64,000 nucleotides of DNA from Armigeres subalbatus. Lineage: Eukaryota; Arthropoda; Insecta; Diptera; Culicidae. The first letter of the stretch is position 1, and each line of letters starts with the position of its first letter. The position numbers and the translations under genes are program-made. Positions 33,876-46,213 of this stretch are shown here, in pieces. The stretch lies in NCBI RefSeq assembly GCF_024139115.2, contig NW_026942827.1, positions 1-64,000 on the forward strand, written 5' to 3'. Below the pieces are notes generated by a model. That model ran no database searches. It saw nothing but the letters and a program-made list of their open reading frames with translations, and had not been told where the DNA came from.

Positions 33876-36800
33876 GAATAATGCACCAACCTTTCATGTG
33901 GCGAAAAAGCATCCACCGCCAGAGCTTAGATTAGGAAAATTTGCCAAATAAAGTCCATTTCGCTGGAAGCTTATGATAGATTGAACAAGTGATTGTGATG
34001 TTTTTGACTATTTGGCGTAATAACCAAAAGTAAGCAAGTCTGGTGGCATAATTTTGATTAGAGGCTTCTATATATGAAGGTTTATAACGATAAATGTGCT
34101 CAGCCAATAGACTGTGGCTTGGATAAGATTTGAGCCGTTTGAGCGTTCCTTGTTCGTTGATACTGGTATTCTCTGGTAACACTTGTCCATTGATCCAGGA
34201 TCCGATGAACGATACCGCTTTTTCCTTTCACACCATGCAACGTTAATTGAGAAGTCAAATCTCCATTTCCTGTACCGAATTTTTCCTCCGGTTTCCAAAT
34301 TTTGTCTTCCGGGGATAAGCGGTGGAATACAAGGATGATGCGATGAATGTAGAGCGTCGTCATACGTCATCCACCTCATCTGTTATATATGGATGGATGC
34401 CAGATTGTGTTCCACGTACATATCCCTTTTTCCTCTTTTTACCCGGATCAAACCCGACTGCTATAAGTTCCCCCATTTCGAGAAATTATGGTAATTTTGT
34501 CACCCGCAAAACCGACAGATGTGCATGTGTGGGTGCATCTGTCAGCTCAGAATGGGATTCGGTACGGTTGGATTGGAAAAAGCACACAATTCAAAAGTGG
34601 GTCAATTCAGGAGGAAGATGTCTGCGTTTAAGTTAGTATTGAAGCTTTTATTAATGGTTCAGGATCCGGTTTCCAATGACAGTATCGGATGGAAGCCAGG
34701 CAGCTTTAGTCATTGATATTGAATATTCTTGATGTTCTTCATTTTCTTTTTAGTTTCTTCACTTCACAGGTTTTCTTATACCTCAATAAATCATGAAAAA
34801 GTAATTTCTTATAAGGTTTATTAACAGAAAATGAATGATGTTTTTCCACCCCACTACATTCGAACTTGGAAGATAAATTACTCGGAGTCGAACGAAAGAC
34901 AGCCATGAGAGGAACATGAAAATCGCATCACAATAAAAATTGTCTTCGAGTTTGTTCCCAGCTTTTTACTTCTCATTGTTTTGCTTTTATTGCTGCAGGA
35001 CAAAACGAGATTTCCAAGCACATAACCTGCCTGCCCAAGCCAAATCTCTCAACCGCAAATGCTTCGTTCAGGGATTTCCTCTCCATTTCCTTCTTTCAAG
35101 GATCATAACGGTTCCCGCTTCAAGAAAGTGTCTCGTTCGGTGATGGATGAATGGCAGACAGACAAGAGGAGCAAGGGAGCAAGATAGCTGAGTACCTACA
35201 CAGTCAGTGGAGACGCGACGCTTGTTGATTGACGAGTTTTGATTTCTAGGGAAAAGTTTCTGGGATGGCATTGATTGGAGACAGGAATGGGAAGAAGCCA
35301 CTACCACTGAACTGACTGACTGGCGCCTCCATGGCTGCACATCTATGTTATAGTTTTTCAAATACATAGATAGTACAAGACTGGGGGCAAGCTTGAGAAA
35401 GTTGCCAACAGAACGATGTAACAGTTGCGACGCACACACAAATTTATATTTTTCTAAAACCGACAAGGACTTGTTTTATTTTCGTCTGCTGTTGTTTTCG
35501 GTGAAACTTTGCTGTATTGTAGCAAAATGATACCAACATTAGTAGTTCATTATTGTCGAAATAAACTAAGTGTGTTAACCCTCTAATGATTTTTCTTCGT
35601 TATTAAAACAGCTCCCAAATATAACTTTGACGACACGCAGGTTATTACCCATCGAGCTTCAATGTCTACGTATCGCTTGTGAGTTCGTAAACCATGTGGC
35701 TAATTATCGTGGTTATGGGGAAGTCGAGAAAATTAGCGACCCAAAAATTTCCTAGAGCACACCAGGCCATGCCATGTGCAGTAGTATTTCTCTGAAGTCG
35801 CACATCCGAACGCAATGTTACGAAAGGCCCTTATTATGTTTCGTCATTATGTTTCTGTCGAGTTGGTTGTCAGTCGATAATTATTTCATCATCCGATGTT
35901 AAATCAATCCCTGTTTGAATGTCGTCTATCTCCATTGACAAAAAAAAATATCCAACAAACTTTTATGATTTAATTTTACTTGCTTTCACTTTCTCGCTTG
36001 AATTTGGCAGTGCTTTTGTCTTTGAGTTCTTCACAATAAGTTCTTCTTCTTCGATGACCCTACATTCCAGCTGTAACAAAATCTACTTTTCAACTAGTAT
36101 TCTATTAGCATTTCTATTAGCAGTTGTTAATTGAAAGCTTTTCTATTCCAGACATTGCGTGAGTATGTATCTTGTGTGTCAAGTGCAATTATTACACTAT
36201 GCCCAGGGTGTCGAGAATGTTTCCAATACGAGAACATCCTAAACCGGAGTGAGTATCAAACGCGCCATTTTCGGATTGACAATTCTATGCCTTCACCCGC
36301 TAGGTTGGAGACCCCTAATTATTTATTTCTCACAAAATTGTAAACAATTACATGATTTGCACATTCCACCCTAACCATATTTAAGGTTTTCCAATTTCCT
36401 CCATATATTTTGTTTTACTCTTATTTCCATAAGATCTTGTTACCCAATTCACCAATTATATCAAAATTGTCAAATATTTTCAATAGAGTAGACCTATCCG
36501 AAAGTTGTTATCAAAATTCATCTAGAACTCTTCTGGGAGTTGCTTGAGAAGTTTCCTCAGAAGTTGCTCATGCAAAAACCCATTGAGATTCCTTTATTTC
36601 CATACTATTTTGTCTACAAGATTTTTTTTCACATGGATTGTTCATAAAGTTGCTCCTTAAAGGCTTAAACATTCTTCCGCAAAAAATGCATCTAAAATTT
36701 CTTTTATAGTTTCATAGAATGGATATCAGCGAAACTTGTTATTAATAAAACAATGCTAGAATTCCAAAGAAGAATTATTCACTAGTGAATTAGTTTGGCA

Positions 36801-37040
36801 AATCCTTTATAGCCTGCAAAACTAGTTTTACCATTGTTTCTCCGTTCAGCTGAATATTTACAGCTATTAAAATTTAACATAGCCCGTAAATACTGCTGAG
36901 AGCTCATGAATACTGTTACCAAAACACGGTTACAATACCTTCGTTGAGAATCAACTTACTTTCATCCAAAAATAACAACTACAAAAAAATTAACATAATT
37001 TTGTGAAACTCCGCATGTAGTGCCAACAAGGGGTAATAGA
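33876..37040. other. Unassigned DNA, no gene supported
   Basis: Open frames of up to 132 codons occur on both strands (for example 35068-35466 minus), but they overlap each other and show no domain or signal I recognise. Base composition is uniform and AT-rich. From 36480 to 36680 the sequence has loose 'agaagttcc' low-complexity character. It could be intronic or intergenic host DNA. Confidence 0.4.
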
Positions 37041-37691
37041 CATCTTTTTGCTTTTCTCGTATACAAAGTATACGTAAAGGCTATATGTTCGCTCCAAAAA
37101 CGAACTTTTTATAGGAGGCCCGGAGACCCATAGTGTTCACCATCACAAATCTGCGCGACAGATACCTCGAGCATCCAGACTATGCTCGTAGGCGAACAGG
37201 GATGGGCTCCTCCCGACCTGCTAATAATGTGCCTTCCGGATAAACCGGGTCCCTTATCCTCCTTGCCTCGATTCCCCCGGGACCACGGGATGCTGCGACT
37301 ACTTCGGGGAACTGTGCTTATGCACTCGGCGGTCGTGCCGCAAACTTCCTCACTCGAATCCTCCTGACTTCCCCCGGCGTCGAGGGTGGTCCACCAGTTC
37401 CGGTGAAGGAAACTTCCGCACTGATGGTGCCCGGACTACCGGCGGCTATCGCAGGTGACGCTTTCGCTCATTGCGCCGACTTCGTCTTCGGGTTGCAGAG
37501 GTGGTCCGACAGTTCCGGTGGTGGATAACGTCCGCACTGGCGGTGCCCTACATACCCGAAGCACTTCCTTCTTTTTTCTGCTTTCTTCAGCAGGTTGACT
37601 GATCGAGTGCCGAAGTCGGCCCGACGATTCCGGTTGGCAGAAGACTTCCGGTTCACCGGCGCCCCGACGACCCGAGGCCAAACACTGCTCA

Positions 37692-40667
37692 CTATGCAGG
37701 ATTTTCCTCCGAGCCGACGCTTATTTGCTGGTCCCTTCTCCATCTTTGTTGCAGCTCTGACACTATTTGCCTCACGACTCTGCTTACCGCATTCCACGTA
37801 TCTTCATCGTGACACATTCGCTCTGCGATGTTGTCCACGCTTAGGGCAGGCATTCCTCTACGTGCTTCCGCAAACCTCGGACAATCGAATAACACGTGCT
37901 CTGGAGTCTCCTCTACGTTGATACACACCGGGCAGAATGGCGATGACGCATGGCCACATCGGTGCAGATATTTTCGGAAACAACCGTGTCCGTATAGGAA
38001 CTGAGTGAGGTGAAAGTTCACCTCTCCATGCTCCCTGTTCACCCACGTCGACACATTGGGGATGAGCCGGTGGGTCCACCTTCCACTGTCTGCATTGTCC
38101 CACTCCTGCTGCCACTTCACCATAGAGTCCAGTCTCATCGTCTCCCTCACATTTCTGGTACATCTCCGTTGGTAGCACTCGATATCTTCTGCTAAGGTTA
38201 AGCAGATTGGAATCATCCCTGCGATAACGCAAACTGCCTCTGACGAAATGGTTCGGTACGCACTCGCCACTCGAATGGCCATTAGACGAAACACACTATT
38301 CAACTTCCTGCGATTACGTTTCGTCTTGAGCGCAGCTCCCCAGGCTGGAACACCATACCTAAGTATTGAGGATGATACAGTCGCCAGAAGACGCCTACAG
38401 CTGCCTCTCGGTCCGCCTACGTTCGGCATGATCCTAGCAAGCGCACTGACCATCTTAGCCGCCTTCTCGCAGGAATAGTCGACATGGGTGTTGAAATTCA
38501 AACGGTCGTCGATCATCACTCCTAGATGTCTCAAAGCCCGCATGAACGATATGTCGTGCTCTCCGACGATAATCTGCATTCGCTGTATGATTCGGCAGTT
38601 GCTGACCAGCATCACTTCTGTTTTGTGGTGAGCAAGCTGCAGCTTGACTCCATTCATCCAGTTTTCAACTGCGTCGGTCGTCTCCGCCACCAGCATATCT
38701 ACCTCTTCCAGCGACTCTCCGGTTATCGTTAGAACGACATCATCCGCGAATCCGAAGATCTGCACGCCTTTGGGCAACTTCAGCTTTAGCACTCCGTTGT
38801 ACATAACGTTCCACAGCATTGGGCCAAGTATGGAGCCTTGCGGAACACCCGCCGTAACCCTAATCGACTTCTGACCTGAATGCGTATCGTAGACCAGAAT
38901 CCGGTTTTCGAAGTTGCTCTTATGGATTCTACACAAATAGCCAGGAACCCGCATTCCATGCAGCGCTACGGCGATGGCCTCCCAGCTGGCACTGTTGAAC
39001 GCGTTTTTGACGTCAATTGTTACTACGGCGCAGAACCGATTGCCGCACCTCTTTTTCTTGGATGCTTTCTCTGCAACTTCAACGACCGCCTTAATTGCAT
39101 CCACCGTCGATCTGCCTTTTCGGAATCCAAACTGCTTCTCCGACAAGCCGCTCTCGCCCTCCGTGAACTGCGTCAGCCTATTAAGGATAATCCTTTCCAG
39201 AAGCTTCCCCAGTGTATCCAGCAGGCATATGGGCCTATACGAAACTGGACTCCCAAACGGTTTTCCTGGTTTCGGCAGTAACACCAGTTTCTGAATATTC
39301 CACTTATTCGGAAAGTACCCATCTGCTAGGCATTTCTGCAGCACCATCCTGAACAAATCTGGAAACGCCAGTATCGCAGTTTTTAAAGCCACGTTTGGAA
39401 TTCCATCCGGACCCGGAGCTTTCTTCTTCTTCAGACCTTTCGCCACTGATGACAGCTCGTCGTTGGAGACTTGCATACCTGCAATGGTGACTCGGTCTTC
39501 ATCTTCGTACGGTGCCGGCGGCCACATCGTAGAATCATGCTGCGGGAAAAGACCGTCCACGATGATCTTCAGCTTGTTCGGACACATCTCCGCTGGCGTC
39601 GCTGGACCCTTGATTTTCGTTATTGCCACCCGATAAGCATTGCCCCAAGGATCAGCGTCAGCTTCTTGGCACAACTGCTTGAAGCAGTTGGACTTGCTGA
39701 CTTTGATCTCCCGTTTGAAAGCCGCTCTAGCTTCCCGGAAAACTATCTTACGCTCTTCTCTTACCGTTTCAGACCTTGCCCTCTGAAAACGTCTCCTGGC
39801 CCTGAGACAGGCAGCACGAAGATTGGCAAGAGATTCGTTCCACCAGTAATTTGGGCGTCGGTTATCCAATGGCTCCAGTTTCCTTGGCATCGACGCATCG
39901 CAAGCCCTCGCTAACGTTTCCGTCAGTTCATCTGCTTCCAGATTTGTTGCGCCGCTGTCAGCTCGAAGTGCTTCGATGAAAAGATCCTTGTCAAAGTCCT
40001 TCGTTTTCCATCTTCGCCCGGTAGTCCTTATCCCTCTCCGCGTCGTCGGTAGCCGTGTTCCAGCACTATACCGGATAGCTTGATGATCACTATGAGTGTA
40101 GTCCTCACAAACTCTCCAGTTCATGTTTCTCACCAGCGACGGGCTGCAAAATGTCACGTCAATGATGGACTCCCTGTTGTCTCTGCGAAATGTACTAACG
40201 GTACCTTCGTTGCACAGTCTGACTTCCAGCTTTGCAAGCGCCTCCAGCAAACTGTAACCTCTGGCGTTGGTCAGCCTGCTTCCTCAATCTACTGCCCAAG
40301 CATTGAAGTCTCCTCCGATGATTACGGGTTTAAGGCCGATCAGCTTCTCCGTGAATGCATCCAGCATCCGGTTATACTGCTCTAAAGTCCACCGTGGGGG
40401 TGCGTAGCAGCTACACACGAAGATCCCGTTGATTTTGGCGACAACAAAACCTTCGTTAGAGCTGTCTACCACCTCTTGGATAGGGAATCTGCCCATCACT
40501 TGGATAGCCGCAATCCCCGTAGCATCCGCCACCCAGTTGCCGTTGTCAGAAGGGATCCGGTACGGCTCAGCAATAATTGCCACGTCACACATTGCTTCTG
40601 TTGTCGACTGCCACAACAGTTGCTGTGCGGTGTCGCAATGATTGAGATTCAACTGGATGATCTCCAT
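37692..40667 (-). pseudogene. R1-type ORF2, one stop codon
   Basis: The frame is 992 codons with a single in-frame TGA (40286-40284), where Trp is expected after NAWAV. The N-terminal endonuclease shows QLNLNH, IIAEPY, GGDFNAWAV and SDHQAIRY. The RT shows KAPGPDGIPN, SYRPICLLD, GFRKGRSTVDA, TIDVKNAFNSASW, GVPQGSILGPMLWN and the catalytic FADDVVL (about residue 640). The C-terminus has CGHASSPFCPVC...TPEHVLFDCPRF, the Cys/His knuckle common in R1/I/Jockey-type ORF2. The Met directly follows the leader at 40667 (MEIIQLNLNH). One nonsense change is the only lesion I see, so this copy is relatively young. Confidence 0.9.
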
Positions 40668-40690
40668 TAATCTCGGACTGGAGTGATGTC

Positions 40691-40716
40691 TGTGTGTGTG
40701 TATGTGTGTGTGTGCG
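40691..40716. repeat. (TG)n tract in LINE leader
   Basis: A tgtgtgtg run immediately upstream (minus strand) of the ORF2 start. A CA-rich tract also occurs in the related elements at 32960 and 63103. Confidence 0.85.
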
Positions 40717-40717
40717 C

Positions 40718-41060
40718 AAAAAGTTTAGCTCATTTTTCAGGCACTTATCCTTAACCGATTTGCTCGCAACAAATTGCATTCGACGCAGAATCTTGTCCCA
40801 TTGTTTCCTATTGAAAATTGACCCGATCGGACTATGGGCTTAGAAGTTATAGCCAAAATACTTTTTTGCCTTTCTCGCATTTTTCATATTAAAGCACGTT
40901 AAAAAGTCTAGCTCATTTTTTGGGCCATTATCCTTAACCGATTTGCTCGCAACAAGTTGCATTCGACGCAGAATCATGTCCCATTGTTTCCTATTAAAAA
41001 TTGGTCGGATCGGACTATGGGCTCAGAAGTTATGGCCAAAGTACTTTTTTTCATAACAAA
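40718..41060 (-). repeat. Doubled 183-bp 5' UTR units
   Basis: Two diverged direct repeats start near 40718 and 40901 (aaaaagtttagctcattttt and aaaaagtctagctcattttt). Each contains atccttaaccgatttgctcg, cattcgacgcagaatc, ttgtttcctatt and gaagttat. The arrangement resembles 5' promoter monomers of some LINEs. A promoter role is an inference. Confidence 0.8.
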
Positions 41061-41183
41061 AGTGCGAGGAAATTACTCACTCACAAGAAACGAGAAAGGC
41101 ACTATCACCGCTAGGTGGATTAATCTGGGTTTTTATTAGTAAAATGACTATTCCTCCTTTAATAGTGTATCTACTAACGCTAC

Positions 41184-42280
41184 TGTGGAACCCCGAATAC
41201 GAGCGAAATTTTATCGGGTAACCCAACCCCGAGGGCGAAGACGAAAGAAAAAAAGAAAGACGGGAATAGACAATTAAGGTAGTGAGACGTGTTTCTTAAG
41301 TCGCCAACAACACCGACAAGCAAGTGAAAAAAGTCGCCATCTTTACCGCCAGGTTTGGCCGAAGTCCATGCTCCTAGAAGGTTGTGCCTAGGTAGCGACC
41401 GGCGGAGAAATACGAAGCTATTGCCCTCATAGGATTCCGTTGAACAGAAAAGGACGACATCGGACCAAGCGTTTGGTGTGGCCTCCGATCTCCGCGACAA
41501 AGCCGTTCGCTTTCCACCATTGTGTTCTGTTCTGCGTGGATACGTTTCCACTTTTCCAAGAAACCGTAGTGCTTCTATCATCGCTGGCTTCGCGTCAGTA
41601 CCTACCGGTAACCGACAGCAGATCGATCCCGAACCCTGACGACCATCTCAAGAACCCTGTAAGCCTTGCCATCGCTGGCGTCTCGTCGGTACAAGCCCGT
41701 AGCCGACACCAGGTCGAGCCCGATTCTTGTCCCGAACCCCACCCGGCCTCGCCACCCTGCAGGCCTCTGCTATCGCTGGTGTCTCGCCGATACCAGCCGG
41801 TAATCAACTTCAGATCAAGCCCGAATCCCATTCGACGACCATATCAAGAATCTGGCCGACTTCGGTCCGATACGGTGGCCACAGCAACGCCACCCGTCTG
41901 CAGAACATTCCAGAACAACACCGTGGCAAGTACCAAGGCGAAATTAGGTTCCAAAGATCGATCTCCTCACGTAAGCATGCCACCCATATGGTCCCTAACT
42001 CCTCAATCGGCCGTAACGTTTCTAACCCTAACCACTAACCCTATACAAATAAGAGAATAAACATAAAGCTAAGATGAATTAAAACTTTCAATGCTTCTTT
42101 AATTAGCTAGTTAATTCCTTGCATGTCCGTACGTTGGTTCTTGTACCGTCCACTTCCAATTGTTTGTTTTTGTGTGTTCCTTTGAGCAGGTTGGTGTCGA
42201 CCCTGAGTGATTTGTCTCGGTGAGCTAGTTAGGGACGTTTGGACGTCCACTCTACAGACGTGTGGACGTCACAGAGAGTT
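41184..42280 (+). other. GC-richer block, possible solo LTR
   Basis: The block starts tgtggaaccccgaatacg, and has a polyadenylation-like aataaa at 42056. Near 42230-42280 it has a palindromic 'gacgtttggacgtcc ... gtgtggacgtc' segment before ...agttaca. TG...CA ends, an aataaa and ~1.1 kb length suit a solo LTR, perhaps BEL/Pao, but no target duplication was found. Inside are three ~93-100-bp units beginning near 41577, 41670 and 41770 (atcgctggcgtctcgtcggt type). The frame 41440-42060 is mainly a translation of these units and is not claimed as a gene. Confidence 0.35.
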
Positions 42281-42339
42281 ACAATACTCTAAAACGGTAA
42301 GCGTAATTGAGAGGCATTCGAGGTTCCTAGATGCCTTTC

Positions 42340-42870
42340 TGAAAAGAATCGTTATGATTTTTAAAAGTTTCCTCAATTGTTTGGAAAGAATTGCAATCGT
42401 CTAATGTATTGAAAAAGTCTCTGGAAATTCTTTAAAATGTTTTTTCGAAAACTTTCTATTTAAAATTATTTCAGGTATTCCTTCGGATACCATCAAAAAT
42501 TCAAATCCAGAACAGAATTTCTTTGGACATTCTAGAATGATCACATTATTATCATTTTCTAGACATTATCTAGAAAATGCTCTGGAAATTACTTCAGAGT
42601 TAAATCTTGAGATTCCTAAAGACATTCTTTTGAGAACGCAAAGAAGCAATTTGAAGAAAATTTCTAAAATTTCTTCGGAAACTCCTTTACGAATTATTTT
42701 AGAAATTTTTACACAGATTTTTTTAGAAAGTCATTCGAAATTACTCATAAATCTCTTCAATTTTTTTTTCGCGAAAAGCTTGGAACCTTCCTCCAGGAAA
42801 TCCTTCGTAAACTCTTTTAGTAAAATATGAATTTTTTTCCGAAATTCCTGCTGGAACTATTCCGGAAATT
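42340..42870. repeat. Degenerate 'ggaaattcctt' array
   Basis: Loose repetition of 'ttctt-ggaaattcctt-agaaatt' with 10-25-base spacing. Translations rich in Phe, Lys, Ile and Ser are by-products. Confidence 0.7.
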
Positions 42871-43640
42871 TTGTTAGAAGCATTTGTCCGAGATTTTTTT
42901 TAAATAAGGCCTATACAAATATTTAAAAATTATTTGTCTCCCCCCCCCCTTTTTTATGTTTATTAAAGACTCTTTAAATATTATTCGAGTCTTGGTTGTT
43001 CAATTTACAGAGTTTGAGTAGCTTAGGATCTAGATAATGTATATTTCATTCACTGGTCTCATCCGGTCCGCTGGCAGAACATCCATCCTATTATGATAAG
43101 ATTTGGCGCCTTGGGGACTGGTACCTAGTTCTCGATTACGGTGGCCTGCCGATTGTCAATGTGCTTAACGCTGTTTTTGAGGGGGCAACATAATAAAATT
43201 CGGATAATTTTGAGGATTTTCAAAACAATCTAACAAATCCGAGGAGTTTTTTGATTTTATTCATTTTTATATTTATTTTTTATTATCCCCCCCTTGACCT
43301 TTCGGAAACCAGTAGGACAAAATTTTAATTAAATATTTGTAACGGAATAGGAAATACTAAAGGAATTTTCCGATGAAATTTAAGAAAAGGCTCTTCAGGA
43401 CAATCCCGACAGAGTATAAAAAGGGCTGCCACAATGGAAGGAGTTTTTCCTCGCACAAACGTCAATTTATAGATGATTAGCGCATATCTGAATCCCATTT
43501 GTTTGTGCATGCTGAAAGTGAGCAAACATGAAAAATTGCTTATCGCTGCTGTCTGCCGTTTGCTTTTGAAGTTTAGCTATGTAGTTTTGAAATTGGATTC
43601 CAACGCGATTCTCCCTCGCGTGATTTGTGAAAGATCCTGA
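42871..43640. other. Unassigned AT-rich DNA
   Basis: It contains a C-run (42939-42948) and short frames without domains. No gene is supported. Confidence 0.4.
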
Positions 43641-44965
43641 AAGAATTTCAGAATGCATTTGAAGATCTCAAGGAAATGCCAATTAAATTTTCGGAGGAAT
43701 GTTCGAAGGAATACCGAACAAATCGAAAGAAATCCTGGATGAAGGTCTAAGGAAATCTCGGAAGAACTCCAAGAATTTCTTCCTAGAGTTTCCGAAGGGA
43801 TTTCTTGGGGAATACAGGAAGAATTTATTTAAAAAAAATTGAAATAAAAAAATCCTGAAATATTTGCTGAAGCAACTTCTTAAAAAAAAGTTGGAAGGAA
43901 TTCCCAAACCAATTTCCGCTAAAGCGATTTCCAAGAGAAATCATGAAGAAATTTCCAAAGGAAAACAATTTCCGTAAGTATTTCGGAAAAGTTTTCCGTT
44001 GAAATTCCGACCAAATTTCCAAAGTAATTTCCGATGGAATTTTAAGAACAATTTCCGTAGAAAGTCTTGAAAGAATTCGTTATGGAGTTTCCGAAGGAAT
44101 TCTAGAAGAAATCTCGGAAGGAGTTTCTGAAGAAAGGTTTTCTAATGGAATTTAAGGAGGAATATCTTGATGTATTTCCAAACGAATTTCTGGATCTATC
44201 TCTAAAGTAATTTTCTGAGAATTTGCTGAAAAAATCCTTTGAGGAAATCCCAAAGAAATTCTTGGTGAAGTTCACAAAGAAATTCAAATATTTCTGAAAT
44301 GCCTTCAGGGGTTCCTTCGGACAATTCGTCTAGGGAGTTGTTCGAAACTTTTTAAAGCAAATAGACAAATTTTAAAGGATTTATTAAAAGAATATTTTAA
44401 GGAATTTTTGAAGATATCTCTAGATTTATTTGCGGAGGATTTTTGAAAAAAAAAATCTTGAGAAGAGAGAAGAAATTCACGATGGAATTCCTGAAGGAAT
44501 TTTCAAAGGTATGCCTGAAAGAATTTTTGGATGACATACCGAATAAATTTTTGGGGGGAAGATTTTCGAACGAACTTTTAAATAAATTCATGAAATATTG
44601 CCTGAATGATTACTGGAGAGATATCAGAAGTAACTCCTGACGTTAGTTCTCGAGGAATTCTCGCGAATATTCGAAAAAGTTTGATGATGGATCGACTGCT
44701 ATCCCGATATTTTTGGTTTTTGCATTTCTCTTCTTGTAGAATCTAGTAGAAATCTAAAAATTTAGATGACAATTTCAATAGGAATTTGTTGGGAAATTCT
44801 ATTAAAAATTCTTTCGAGGATTTCTTAAATCATTCTTTCATGAATTCGTTTAGAGATTCTTGTCCCAAATCTCTCCAAGTTGTTCTTCGGAAATTTCTCC
44901 TGAAACACATTTGGGAAATATTCAGAATTTCCAATACGAAATTCCTGCAGGAATTACTCCAAAAA
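43640..44965. repeat. Degenerate 'ggaatttcc' array
   Basis: Dozens of diverged 'gaaggaatttccg/agaaatttc' units. Conceptual frames such as 44397-44591 read as Phe/Asn/Ser-rich strings on one strand and Lys/Glu/Phe-rich strings on the other, which is compositional. Confidence 0.8.
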
Positions 44966-45313
44966 TTGATTTTAAAAAAATTGGGGTTGTGTACAATACA
45001 CGACCGCTCGTAGTAAACTACGTAAAACCAAATATAGTACACTAAACCAATTATTCCGCGCTATATAGAAGAGAAGGAACTTTCCCACCGACACTATTGT
45101 CGTGATGGCACTAATCCGAATCGCGCGATTCAAGTTGCGCAGTGACTCGCGTTCGCGAACTTAATGTCAAAATGACTCGTTTCTATCAGTGTATATTAAC
45201 GTTGTTGTTATTTGTTTATATTCACAAACAAATTTGCAAACGATAAAGGTGATTTGGTTCAAATTTGCTAATCTTTTATTTAAATGCAATTAAATTTAAT
45301 TTTTCATTTAGAA

Positions 45314-46100
45314 ATGGCAAGTATCATTATCCAAAACGTTCATCGACACCACGCAAGTGCTAATACGATCTACCATGCCTTGCATGGACACTTCTTTTTC
45401 GGAAACAGTAAGAAAAAGCTCGCTGAAATCTATGGGAAGCCCCTCGACGATATCTGAATGGTGTTCCAAATTTCTTGAAGACGGGTTGATCAGCCGGAAG
45501 AAACGAGCCCAGTTATACAAAAAATTCGGTGTGGAAAAACGAACCTGGCTGGTTGAATTGTATTTACGACAACCAATACTCTTCTTGGATGAAGCGAAGC
45601 AACTGTTCCAACTGAAGTTCCAGATGTCAATTAGCATGTCCTCTGTATGCACAATTTTGCATGAGGCAGGAATGTCCTGGAAATGTGTCGAGCGTCGTGC
45701 TATCCAAATCCGAGAATCGGAAATCGTGCGTTACATGGCAGAGCTTCTATCGTTTCCTTGGGATGTGTACAATCTTGTATTTTTAGATGAAGTGAGCTTC
45801 GACAACCGAGATATGCTAAGGCGAAAATGATACGGTATTATTGGGAAAAAAGTTATTTATCGAGGAGAGTTTCGTCGGAAGCCTAGATCATCATTTTTGT
45901 GCTGAATGGCACATTCACCCGAACAAAATTTTTCCAATGCTGTAGAGATTTTGCTCTTGCCAGGTCCAAAGTTAACCAGGATTCCATTCCGTATGGGTAA
46001 TGGATGGCGCAAGAATACACTGCGACGCACGACGACGACGTGGTACTTTTTTACAACAAAATCCCAAAAGTATCGATTTTAATGTTGTCCCCGAGTAATG
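45314..46100 (+). pseudogene. IS630/Tc1/mariner-type transposase
   Basis: From ATG 45314 the frame reads MASIIIQNVH... KKKLAEIYGKP. A one-base insertion near 45443 shifts it, and it continues as STISEWCSKFLEDGLISRK (helix-turn-helix region), ELYLRQPILFLDEAK and then VFLDEVSFDNRDMLRRK, with the first catalytic Asp. An in-frame TGA at 45828 follows, then YGIIGKKVIYRGEF. In another frame come NGTFTRTKFFQCC and, after a further shift, VMDGARIHC with the second catalytic Asp. The third acidic block and its FLPAYCP-type context are absent, so the C-terminal ~100 residues are deleted. It is not functional. The enzyme would cut and paste the element at TA sites. Confidence 0.78.
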
Positions 46101-46213
46101 TGATTGTTGCAGTTCAAACTATTGCGTTTATTTGTTTTATAAAGAAATAAATGTTTCACAAAAACAACTTAGTGGTTTTATTATTACGAAATAAAAATGT
46201 TCAAATTTTCGGG

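Larger units (their letters stand above)
37043..41122 (-). mobile_element. R1-type LINE, near full length
   Basis: On the minus strand the order is a 5' leader starting aatccacctagcggtgatag (41122), two 183-bp leader units, a CA/TG tract (about 40691-40716), one long frame (40667-37692), a ~650-bp 3' UTR and a 3' end with ggtctccgggcctcctat, then cgagaaaagcaaaaag (37043). The 3' end closely matches the end of the short element at 63190-63284. There is no ORF1. The style of ORF2 suggests the R1 clade, but LOA-like elements cannot be excluded. Confidence 0.8.

Noticed and set aside
35068..35466. Open frame of 132 codons on the minus strand
   Set aside because: No domain and no supporting context; frames of this size occur by chance in 64 kb.
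41440..42060. Open frame of 206 codons
   Set aside because: Much of it translates three ~95-bp tandem units, it is Pro/Ser/Arg-rich and has no domain; an overlapping frame is open as well.
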